NCBI GenBank assembly: GCA_012511925.1
Contig: JAAZFD010000298.1
Coordinates: forward strand, 1 to 7,638
Length of the DNA: 7,638 bases
Reading direction: 5' to 3'
Source: Clostridiales bacterium
Lineage (GTDB): Bacteria > Bacillota > Clostridia > Christensenellales > CAG-138
Shown here: piece by piece, positions 1-5,911 of the stretch
Layout: each line of letters begins with the position of its first letter
Position numbering within the stretch: position 1 is the first letter of the stretch
Made by a program: the position numbers and the translations under genes
Notes under the pieces: model-generated
What the model was told of the DNA's origin: nothing
The model's database searches: none
What the model saw: only the letters and a program-made list of their open reading frames with translations

Positions 1-932
1 ATTATTACAGCGCCCATGTAGTTTGAATTATACATAACCTCATCGGCTAACCAGCCATGGAATGTCATTCCAGGTATGTGCGAATAGGACTCTAAAATAT
101 AGGCTGTTATGTTTGTACCTACAAGGTGCTTTGAGGTAGTTTCACTTAATCCTTCTGCAAGTGTAACTGTGCCGCCATTACCATCGAATGTTAGTGTGTA
201 TTCCGTTACTGGAATCCACTTAGCAACAAGTGTTAATGGCTTATTTACACGAATATACTGACCCGGTATGTAGGTAATTGAAGGATTATCCGCATCGTAC
301 CAACCATCGAATGCGTAGTCTTTTCTTGCCAAATAGTAACCATAAACGATGTGCTTATCGCCTGCTTCTACATTACATACAGGGGGTAGGTTGATAACTT
401 CATCTTCCGTACCCGATAAATAGGTTACTGGGAATGTGGGTGCGAAATCGGTATCAAAAACCATACCTTCTAAGAAGCCCTCATAAATCTCGCAATGCTC
501 GAATTTGTCGGGTGCGTATGCTTCAAGGTTATTAAAAACCTTTTGTTGGTCGGAATTTGTTTTAGTTGTTAGCCTAAACACTCCGTCCTTGGCATTTAGC
601 TCGCTGTTTACAATCGCATCTATGGATGGAACTTCAAACGAGTTTACTGATGGGTATTGAAGCTTTCCATTAGCTGCACGATAGCCAAATACATACACCG
701 CCTCGGGCTTTTGAACAAAAATAACAACATCTGTTGCAACTCTGGCTGTTACATTTTCCGAAACAAAGGATTTTAGAGTAACAATAGCATCGGAGGTTGC
801 CGACTTGTGCTTCGCCCTATCTATAGTGTGCACAAACACAGGTATGAACACCGCAAGCAGTATTCCCAATACACCGATAATAATAATTAACTCCATTAAC
901 GTAAAGCCGATTTTTCTGCTATGCCGTTTCAT
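1..932 (-). CDS. Prepilin-like protein with InlB/Flg_new repeats (partial; C-terminus beyond the left edge)
   Basis: I read this directly from the minus strand: 310 open codons from ATG at 932 to the edge, with no stop. Residues 1-9 are a short basic leader ending in Gly9. Then comes the type III (prepilin) signal FTLMELIIIIGVLGILL, with Glu14 at the +5 position and a hydrophobic helix to about residue 34. Such proteins are cleaved after Gly by prepilin peptidase and assemble as pilins or pseudopilins. Residues 40-165 match nothing I recognise. From about 168 there are InlB B-type repeats: one ends with FDGWYDADN and TLVAKW (208-239), and a second starts at YTLTFDGNGGTV (245-256) with FHGW at 291-294 and runs off the edge. 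These repeats are common in secreted or wall-attached Bacillota proteins. AGGAGG lies at 940-945, seven bases before the ATG. The role is inferred as a surface (pseudo)pilin or adhesin; the missing C-terminus could hold more repeats or an anchor. Confidence 0.85.
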   Translation of the reverse strand, partial: MKRHSRKIGFTLMELIIIIGVLGILLAVFIPVFVHTIDRAKHKSATSDAIVTLKSFVSENVTARVATDVVIFVQKPEAVYVFGYRAANGKLQYPSVNSFEVPSIDAIVNSELNAKDGVFRLTTKTNSDQQKVFNNLEAYAPDKFEHCEIYEGFLEGMVFDTDFAPTFPVTYLSGTEDEVINLPPVCNVEAGDKHIVYGYYLARKDYAFDGWYDADNPSITYIPGQYIRVNKPLTLVAKWIPVTEYTLTFDGNGGTVTLAEGLSETTSKHLVGTNITAYILESYSHIPGMTFHGWLADEVMYNSNYMGAVI

Positions 933-953
933 GTTATAACCTCCTTTTTCACT

Positions 954-987
954 GTTCATATTCAGTTCATAATTTACATTTATGAAC
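954..987. repeat. GTTCATA/TATGAAC repeat cluster with hairpin before the pilin gene
   Basis: GTTCATAA at 965-972 and TTATGAAC at 980-987 form a perfect 8-bp inverted repeat around 7 bases. A further GTTCATA sits at 954-960, directly repeated at an 11-base offset, and TTATGAAC recurs at 1142-1149. In the pilin mRNA, the segment from 981-987 could therefore pair with either 965-971 or 954-960; the second pairing ends eight bases from the AGGAGG at 940-945. No U-tract follows the hairpin, so it does not look like an intrinsic terminator. It may be a translation-control element or a protein operator; which one is not decidable here. Confidence 0.5.
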
Positions 988-1002
988 CCTCTTTGCATTG
1001 TT

Positions 1003-1193
1003 ACAATATATCTTTTGAACTCTGCGAATTCTTTTTAGTTTCGCCTACTTTCTGTATATCGTCTATAGGCTAAACCAGATTGTTTTCGCAATTACCGAGC
1101 CTCGTTTCACAAATGTTCGAATTCTTTTCACACTCTAACACTTATGAACATTTATTCTCGAAACACTAACCCACTTGTCGAGAATATATTGTT
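1003..1193 (-). ncRNA. Candidate structured 5' leader RNA of the pilin gene
   Basis: Read 5' to 3' on the minus strand from the predicted start near 1193, the leader holds several complementary segments in a mostly compatible arrangement. P1 is 1184-1192 with 1003-1011 (9 bp, closing the whole domain). P2 is 1178-1186 with 1153-1161 (9 bp). P3 is 1146-1153 with 1111-1118 (8 bp). P4 is 1085-1091 with 1022-1028 (7 bp, one G-U). P5 is 1066-1077 with 1036-1047 (12 positions, one mismatch and one G-U), nested in P4. P1 and P2 share three bases, and P2 and P3 share one. The outer end of P1 coincides with the independently predicted transcription start. P4/P5 competes with another hairpin using 1098-1101/1068-1071 and 1089-1092/1079-1082. 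I recognise no known riboswitch signature. Pairing was done by eye, without energies or covariation, and short stems arise by chance in AT-rich DNA. Confidence 0.35.
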
Positions 1194-1199
1194 AACATA

Positions 1200-1228
1200 A
1201 TGATAACACATCAAGGAAAGTTTGTCAA
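1200..1228 (-). promoter_or_regulatory. Sigma-A-type promoter for the pilin transcript
   Basis: On the minus strand there is a perfect TTGACA (1223-1228), a 17-bp spacer and TATCAT (1200-1205, one mismatch to consensus) preceded by TG in the extended -10 position. The start is expected near 1193, which leaves a leader of about 260 nt before the pilin ATG at 932. No other comparably good promoter was seen closer to that gene. Confidence 0.7.
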
Positions 1229-1375
1229 CATTATTTTGGGAATTTTTTTATCAAATATCAAATACTGTATCTTGCTTTTGTGAATTGTGAACATGGCTAC
1301 ATATTGTGTTTTTTGACGAATTTTTGGGGATTTTTGCATAGAGATTTTTTGGAAGCAGAAAAAAATTTTCTTGGG

Positions 1376-1404
1376 TTGAATATAATTTTGCTCTTTGCTA
1401 TACT
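1376..1404 (+). promoter_or_regulatory. Sigma-A-type promoter for the DAHP synthase gene
   Basis: TTGAAT (1376-1381), a 17-bp spacer, then TATACT (1399-1404) with TG at 1396-1397 as an extended -10. Transcription would start near 1411, giving a leader of only about 32 nt. That leaves no room for a T-box or peptide attenuator and shows that the in-frame ATG at 1395 is inside the promoter. Confidence 0.7.
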
Positions 1405-1442
1405 TGTTTCTGCTGAAACGACAGATTATAGAAAGGCAAAAT

Positions 1443-2219
1443 ATGGTGGAAAACTTACTTTTAAATAGTTTGAAATTCAAAACGCTATCAGAATTGTTTA
1501 ACATTTCTGACTCTTTTCATATTATTAGCGGACCTTGCGCCATAGAAAGCGACATACAGGCTGAAGCGGTAGCGGAGTTTCTTTCTAAGACAGGCTTGCA
1601 CTTCATGCGTGGAGGTGCATTTAAGCCCAGAACCTCGCCATACACTTTTCAAGGCTTAGGTAAGGAAGGAATGCGAACTTTACGCTATGTTTGCGACAAA
1701 TACTCGTTAAAAGCCGTAACCGAGCTATTGGATATTCGAATGCTTGAAACCACCTTACAATATGCGGATATTGTGCAGATCGGCTCTCGCTCAATGCAGA
1801 ACTTTCCACTACTAACTGAAATAGGCAAGACGAACAAGCCTGTGCTGTTGAAGCGTGGGTTTATGTCCACACTTGATGAGCTGCACCTTGCCGCAGAATA
1901 CATATTAAAGGGAGGCAACGAGAATTTAATCCTTTGCGAGAGGGGAATACGCTCTTTTGAAAACAGTACAAGAAATATGCTTGACTTTGGTTCTATAGCA
2001 CTTACAAAGCATTACTCTTCTGTTCCGATAATCGCTGATTTAAGCCATTCGCTTGGTCGAAAGGATATTATTATTCCGATTGCAAGGGCGATAAAGGCAG
2101 TTGGCGCTGACGGAATTATGGTTGAGGTACACCCAACACCCGAGTGTGCGCTTTCGGATTGTGAACAGCAGCTGAACTTTTCGGAGTTCCATGAGCTGTT
2201 AAAGGCTATTAGGGATTGA
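1443..2219 (+). CDS. aroF: 3-deoxy-7-phosphoheptulonate (DAHP) synthase, short type I-beta form
   Basis: Cytoplasmic enzyme condensing phosphoenolpyruvate with erythrose 4-phosphate, the first step of the shikimate/aromatic amino acid pathway. The 258-residue protein carries the family motifs in order: GPCAIES (30-36), RGGAFKPRTSPYTFQG (56-71), IGSRSMQN (113-120), LLKRG (135-139), ILCERG (163-168), DLSHS (199-203), MVEVHP (226-231) and ALSD (236-239). By family homology the metal ligands would be Cys32, His202, Glu228 and Asp239. I chose ATG 1443 because AAAGG lies at 1432-1436 with six bases of spacing; the longer in-frame start at 1395 lies within the promoter. Many Bacillota homologues carry an extra N-terminal ferredoxin-like or chorismate mutase regulatory domain; here the catalytic barrel begins almost at once, so feedback control through such a domain is absent. 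The related KdsA was considered; the motif set favours DAHP synthase. It stands alone, not in an aro operon within view. The symbol follows common usage in Bacillota (also aroA or aroG). Confidence 0.93.
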   Translation: MVENLLLNSLKFKTLSELFNISDSFHIISGPCAIESDIQAEAVAEFLSKTGLHFMRGGAFKPRTSPYTFQGLGKEGMRTLRYVCDKYSLKAVTELLDIRMLETTLQYADIVQIGSRSMQNFPLLTEIGKTNKPVLLKRGFMSTLDELHLAAEYILKGGNENLILCERGIRSFENSTRNMLDFGSIALTKHYSSVPIIADLSHSLGRKDIIIPIARAIKAVGADGIMVEVHPTPECALSDCEQQLNFSEFHELLKAIRD

Positions 2220-2244
2220 TATGGTTCGGCGAAATAAAGCAAAC

Positions 2245-2273
2245 AAAAAGGACGGCAAAAGCTGTCCTTTTTT
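2245..2273. terminator. Bidirectional intrinsic terminator between convergent genes
   Basis: AAAAAGGAC at 2245-2253 pairs with the complementary arm 2264-2272, and GGC/GCT extends the stem to 12 pairs (one G-U) around an AAAA loop. A T-run ends the plus strand copy; on the minus strand the hairpin is followed by TTTTTGTTT. It lies 26 bases after the DAHP synthase stop and 15 bases after the protease stop, so it serves both genes. Confidence 0.88.
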
Positions 2274-2287
2274 CATACAGACTATAT

Positions 2288-3511
2288 TCAATCATCCTCA
2301 AGCATGGTGGCAAGCTGTTCCAACGCCTTTTGTAGTTGCGTATCACGCTCGAAAGGTATTTCGCTGATTTGGTAGTCATCAAACTCAGCGGAAAGCGAAA
2401 CTGTAATATCAGGCTCGACTCCTTTTCCATGAATATTGTTGCCTTTTGGTGTAAAGTACGCATCTGTGGTGATTTTCAGAAAACCGCCGCTTGAAGCCAA
2501 CGGAAGCGTTGTTTGAACTATACCCTTGCCGTAGGTTCTATTTCCAATTATTATGCCTGCATTGTTTTCCTTGATTGCCGCAGCAAATATTTCGCTTGCC
2601 GAAGCCGAATTTCCATTTACCAGAACTACCAAGGGAACGGATATGCCGCCCTCTATTGCATCGAACTTTTCTGTGTCTTCATCTTCAGGATTGCGACCAA
2701 CGGAGGTAATTCTACCCTCGTTCAAAATCGAATCAACGCACTCTACAACCGAAATAAGCGAGCCGCCTGGGTTGTCTCTAAGGTCAACAACCAATGAGGT
2801 CATGCCCTGCTCTGTAAGGTCGTCTATTGCGTTTTGAAAATCAATATCAGTTGTATCGCCAAACATATCTATTAGAATGTAGCCTGTTGTTTCTATCATT
2901 TCGGAGTGAACATATTTCAGCATAACCATTCCGTAGGTTACGGTGATAGTTAGCGTTTCTTTTCCTCTTAGGATTGTTAGGTCAACCTTTTCACCTTCCT
3001 CACCTGCAAGCATTTCGCTTAGGGTAGCATCATCAACGCCAACAACGGTTTCACCATTTACAAGCGTGATTATGTCGCCTGACTTAACACCTGCCTTTTC
3101 AGCAGGACTATCCTCCATAACTGTGCTAATCTTTACTCCCACATCGTCCGGAGGAGTAATTACGATTCCTAAGCCCGTAAAGCCGCCATAGAAAGCATTA
3201 TAGTATTCATCCCATTCCTCAGGGGTAAAGTATTCAGCGTATGGGTCATTTAAGGAAGCCACCATCGCCCTTGCAGCTGTGTCCATGAGTTCTTGTGTTG
3301 TGGGTGCCTCTCCGTAAAAATAATTATCAATGTAGTTTGCGATTTCGCCCACCATTAGCGCTTGGTTTACATCTCCGAATTGCGATTTTGGAATGAAAAC
3401 AACACCGTCGTTGAAAAGATAAACGAATGTTAGTGTTGCCGCAAATGTAATGCAAATTGCGAGCAGCACACAAAAGGTTGTGCTTGGTTTACGAGAATTT
3501 TTGATTTCCAT
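2288..3511 (-). CDS. S41-family carboxy-terminal processing protease (CtpA-like)
   Basis: Membrane-anchored serine protease acting outside the membrane, trimming or degrading proteins from the C-terminus. The 407 residues show a basic N-terminus, one membrane segment or uncleaved signal at about 12-33, a linker and helical region with NDPYAEYFTPEE (88-99), and a PDZ domain at about 112-192 (GLGI at 113-116, SPAEKAGVKSGDII at 135-148). The S41 catalytic domain follows: VVDLRDNPGG (241-250), GNSASASEIFA (300-310) and YGKG (327-330). By alignment with the family the catalytic Ser/Lys pair is Ser304 and Lys329, 25 residues apart as in plant D1 CtpA, with Gln333 just after, so it should be active. 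GGAGGA at 3519-3524 lies seven bases before the ATG. It has its own promoter but no terminator separates it from the ATPase gene upstream, so readthrough is possible. Its substrate is not evident, and no SpoIV-type partner is in view. Confidence 0.93.
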   Translation of the reverse strand: MEIKNSRKPSTTFCVLLAICITFAATLTFVYLFNDGVVFIPKSQFGDVNQALMVGEIANYIDNYFYGEAPTTQELMDTAARAMVASLNDPYAEYFTPEEWDEYYNAFYGGFTGLGIVITPPDDVGVKISTVMEDSPAEKAGVKSGDIITLVNGETVVGVDDATLSEMLAGEEGEKVDLTILRGKETLTITVTYGMVMLKYVHSEMIETTGYILIDMFGDTTDIDFQNAIDDLTEQGMTSLVVDLRDNPGGSLISVVECVDSILNEGRITSVGRNPEDEDTEKFDAIEGGISVPLVVLVNGNSASASEIFAAAIKENNAGIIIGNRTYGKGIVQTTLPLASSGGFLKITTDAYFTPKGNNIHGKGVEPDITVSLSAEFDDYQISEIPFERDTQLQKALEQLATMLEDD

Positions 3512-3543
3512 AATTGCTTCCTCCGCTGAATAATTCTATGTAA

Positions 3544-3572
3544 ATTTTAACAGGATTATAACAGGCGGTCAA
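3544..3572 (-). promoter_or_regulatory. Sigma-A-type promoter for the S41 protease gene
   Basis: TTGACC (3567-3572), a 17-bp spacer and TAAAAT (3544-3549) with an extended -10 TG, all within the 69-base gap after the ATPase stop. The start would be near 3537, giving a leader of about 26 nt with GGAGGA at 3519-3524. This suggests that the protease is expressed independently of the importer operon. Confidence 0.7.
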
Positions 3573-3580
3573 ATGGAAGT

Positions 3581-4171
3581 TTAGATATTTGAAATTTTTT
3601 GAATATCAATACAGAATAGCGCTTCATCATTGTTCAAAAACAGCTCACCGTCATTATCGTGCGAGGAGATTATTATTAAATCGTACATTTCTCTTATTCG
3701 TTTAGCTATGCGTATTCGCAAATCTCGGTCTAAGCCCTCAAAGGGTTCGTCTAATAACAAGGTGTTGCCGCCGAACATAAGCGCCCGCGCTATGCTTACT
3801 CGCCTTTGCATTCCTCCCGAAAGTTCGGATACGAGCTTTTCTTCGTTGCCGTTTAGCTCAACGAGCTTTAACATTTCATAAGCCTTTTTTGTTTGATGCT
3901 TGTCTCTTTCAACGAGCATTACGTTTTCGAGTGCGTTAAGAGTTAACAGTAGCCTGTTCTCTTGAAAAACCATAGATAGCTTGTGTTCGTTTTTGTTTAT
4001 TTCGCCCTGCTTGGGTGTGATTAGCCCTGCAATGCCTTTCAATAGGGTGCTTTTGCCGACTCCCGATGCGCCTAAAACCGCCACAACACCGCTATTTGGA
4101 ATTTTAATGTTGCAGTTTTCTACTGGGTCTATGCCCTCGTAGCCTAATGTTACATTTCTAAGCTCTATCAT
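3581..4171 (-). CDS. ABC transporter ATP-binding protein, NitT/TauT (SsuB/TauB-like) type, short
   Basis: ATPase that powers the importer encoded by the two genes upstream, on the inner face of the membrane. All core motifs are present in 196 residues: Walker A GASGVGKS (34-41), Q-loop Gln70, signature LSGGM (117-121), Walker B LLLDEP with catalytic Glu142 (138-143), D-loop GLD (146-148) and switch His171. The family usually runs to about 240-260 residues; here the chain ends some 25 residues after the switch histidine, so the C-terminal extension is missing while the catalytic core is intact. The start codon overlaps the end of the permease gene by 14 bases, with GGAAGG upstream, so translation is probably coupled. 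The NitT/TauT assignment comes from the signature, length of the core and the neighbouring permease and binding protein; the substrate is unknown. Confidence 0.92.
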   Translation of the reverse strand: MIELRNVTLGYEGIDPVENCNIKIPNSGVVAVLGASGVGKSTLLKGIAGLITPKQGEINKNEHKLSMVFQENRLLLTLNALENVMLVERDKHQTKKAYEMLKLVELNGNEEKLVSELSGGMQRRVSIARALMFGGNTLLLDEPFEGLDRDLRIRIAKRIREMYDLIIISSHDNDGELFLNNDEALFCIDIQKISNI

Positions 4172-4922
4172 AAATCTTTACCTTCCGCTTTTTTTCTAAT
4201 AGCATAACCATTAGCTTTTCAAGCAGCATTGATAAAATTATTACAACCGCGGTATATGCAAACATCTCCTCTGTTTCGAGATAGATTTTGCTATTGTAAA
4301 GGCTTGTTCCTATTGAGTATTTGGGGTGAGATAGCACCTCTGCGGCTATTCCTGCCTTCCACGCAAAGCCCATGGACACGATACAAGCCGATATGAACCT
4401 TGTTTTTGTTGTTTGTACGTAAATCTTTTTAATACGAGCGATAAAGCTAACCGAAAAGAAGTCTGCCATTTCGATTAAAAGGGGGTCGGTTGACTTTATG
4501 CCCTCATAAACGCTTGCTTGGATAATTGGCATAACTATCAAGAATGTTGTGAATATAGGAACTGTGCCAACACTAAGCCATAGCAAAACCAAAATAATTA
4601 TTGAGCTTATGGGGGTTGCCTTTATTATGCGGTGAATGGGGGTTGTAAGCCTATCCACAAGCGGAGAAAATGCGGCAAAAACTCCTAATATCACGCCAAG
4701 AATTACACCTATCAAGTAGCCTGTCATAATTCTTACAAGTGATAAAGCCGATGCTAAGTAGAATCTTTGTGTTTGTATTAGTCCAAATAATGATTGTAGA
4801 GTTTGTATAGGCGAGGGCAAAAGTAGCGGCTTTCCTATAATTGCCGCCACAAGCTGCCAAAGCAGTAGCCAAAATATGGCTACCGCTATTGACGTTAAAA
4901 TGTTTTTAAGTCGTTTGCTCAT
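4158..4922 (-). CDS. ABC transporter permease, NitT/TauT (SsuC/TauC-like) type
   Basis: Integral membrane subunit of the importer (BPD_transp_1 fold). The 254 residues contain hydrophobic segments at about 8-29, 60-84, 104-118, 121-139, 178-197 and 219-241. The cytoplasmic coupling loop that docks on the ATPase is at about 150-173 (EMADFFSVSFIARIKKIYVQ), degenerate compared with the usual EAA-x3-G pattern, followed by FAWKAGIAAEVL (186-197), typical of this permease group. I chose ATG at 4922: its A is the last base of the upstream stop in a TGATG stop-start overlap, the usual sign of coupled translation. A TTG one codon earlier (4925) would add one residue and is less likely. No strong Shine-Dalgarno is visible, which fits reinitiation. 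The 3' end overlaps the ATPase gene by 14 bases. Confidence 0.9.
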   Translation of the reverse strand: MSKRLKNILTSIAVAIFWLLLWQLVAAIIGKPLLLPSPIQTLQSLFGLIQTQRFYLASALSLVRIMTGYLIGVILGVILGVFAAFSPLVDRLTTPIHRIIKATPISSIIILVLLWLSVGTVPIFTTFLIVMPIIQASVYEGIKSTDPLLIEMADFFSVSFIARIKKIYVQTTKTRFISACIVSMGFAWKAGIAAEVLSHPKYSIGTSLYNSKIYLETEEMFAYTAVVIILSMLLEKLMVMLLEKKRKVKIYDRA

Positions 4923-5875
4923 CAATCCGCTTGGTAGTAGAAATCATCACCGGGAAGTTTTCCGCCTATGCTTTTGGGGTTGATTGAGAACAGAATATTG
5001 AACATGCTTCTTGCGTCTTTCTTCATTTGGTTGGCGCAAATAATAACTATATTGCTGTTTGGAATAGCTTTTTCTGCCGCTTCCTTGGTTGGAAGAATCT
5101 CAAACTTTGCAATTAACTCGGCTGCTTCTGCAACAGAATTGTTCACGAAATCGGTAGAGGTTTTGTAATCGGTTATGAAGTTGCGAATTCTCTCCTCGTT
5201 TGCCTCAACAAAGGTTTTGTTTGCGATTATGCAGCCTTGAACAAGCTGTGAATCGGAGATTTTATCCCATTCCTCTGTTAAGTCGAGTGCAATTCTCGCA
5301 TCCTTATTTTTCATAAGCACTGCTGAAACATTGGGTTCGGGTAGCATTCCCAAAGCTACTTCCTTTGAAGCTAACAGCGTTGCAAGCTCGCTATGCTCGG
5401 CTTTGAATTCTACGGTTGCGTTCACTTCATTTGCTTCTAAAATGTAGTCGAGTATGTACTCGGGGGTTGCGCCCTGCCCTGTTGCGTAAATTGTTTTGCC
5501 CTCTAGATCGTTTAGGCTTTGAATCGTGTCTCCGTTTTCGATAAAATAGAGAACACTCGAAGTATTTATGGCAAGCATTGCAACATCGCCTTGGAGCTTG
5601 TTATACAGTACAGAAGCCATGTTGATTGGAACTGCGGCGATTGTGGCGCTTCCAGATGAAAAAGCGGCTACGATATCGTCAGGCGCTGCAACTATGGAGA
5701 TGTCGTATTTGTCTGTTTCGTTCTCCATAAGGTATGACATTCCCATGCCTGTAGGTCCCTTAAGTGCCATAACCTTTATAGGTTCGACCTTGGGCTGTTT
5801 TGTGCAAGCGGCAAAGCTGAATAAAAATGCCACTAAAAGTGTAAGTGCTACAACTACTTTGATTGAATTTTTCAT
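4922..5875 (-). CDS. ABC transporter substrate-binding lipoprotein (NitT/TauT/NMT1-like)
   Basis: Extracytoplasmic binding protein that should deliver the substrate to the permease. The 317-residue precursor has a lipoprotein signal: basic MKNSIK, a hydrophobic core and FAAC with lipid-acceptor Cys24. The mature part has the type 2 periplasmic-binding pattern: a strand followed by MALKGPTGMGMSYLM (36-50), IVAAPDDIVAAFSSGSATIAAVP (61-83), DLEGKTIYATGQGATPEYIL (123-141) and a second-domain LASKEVALGMLPEPNVSAVL (168-187). This is the layout of the nitrate/sulfonate/thiamine-precursor group, but I cannot name the ligand. GAGGGAG at 5881-5887 precedes the ATG. The gene starts 36 bases after the regulator gene ends and overlaps the permease start, so regulator, binding protein, permease and ATPase form one transcription unit. 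Confidence 0.9.
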   Translation of the reverse strand: MKNSIKVVVALTLLVAFLFSFAACTKQPKVEPIKVMALKGPTGMGMSYLMENETDKYDISIVAAPDDIVAAFSSGSATIAAVPINMASVLYNKLQGDVAMLAINTSSVLYFIENGDTIQSLNDLEGKTIYATGQGATPEYILDYILEANEVNATVEFKAEHSELATLLASKEVALGMLPEPNVSAVLMKNKDARIALDLTEEWDKISDSQLVQGCIIANKTFVEANEERIRNFITDYKTSTDFVNNSVAEAAELIAKFEILPTKEAAEKAIPNSNIVIICANQMKKDARSMFNILFSINPKSIGGKLPGDDFYYQAD

Positions 5876-5911
5876 GAAATCTCCCTCATTTCTTCTTATT
5901 TATATATAGCA

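Noticed and set aside
933..1193. Known riboswitch or T-box in the pilin leader
   Set aside because: I looked for c-di-GMP-I (GGCAAACC/ACGCAAAGCC), c-di-GMP-II, cobalamin, lysine, SAM and T-box (GGTGG/ACCGCG) signatures and saw none; the leader is therefore reported only as an unassigned candidate structure.
1003..1193. 6S RNA
   Set aside because: End pairing and a size near 190 nt are suggestive, but the stems branch instead of forming one long rod with a central bubble, and no terminator follows before the pilin gene.
1395..1442. Longer start (16 extra residues) for the DAHP synthase
   Set aside because: The ATG at 1395 overlaps the predicted extended -10 promoter, has no ribosome binding site, and the extra residues are not part of the family; ATG 1443 has AAAGG at proper spacing.
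1280..1468. Plus-strand reading frame of 62 codons upstream of DAHP synthase
   Set aside because: It runs through the promoter and start of the real gene in another frame and has no ribosome binding site.
1211..1504. Minus-strand reading frame of 97 codons over the intergenic region and DAHP synthase start
   Set aside because: Low-complexity Lys/Ile/Phe-rich product of AT-rich DNA, antisense to a real gene and its promoter, with no ribosome binding site or recognisable domain.
1443..2219. KDO-8-phosphate synthase (KdsA)
   Set aside because: The barrel is homologous, but the motifs GPCAIES, RGGAFKPRTSPYTFQG and DLSHSLGRKD are those of type I-beta DAHP synthases.
4923..4925. TTG start for the permease
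   Set aside because: The adjacent ATG at 4922 makes the standard TGATG stop-start overlap and is preferred; the difference is one residue.
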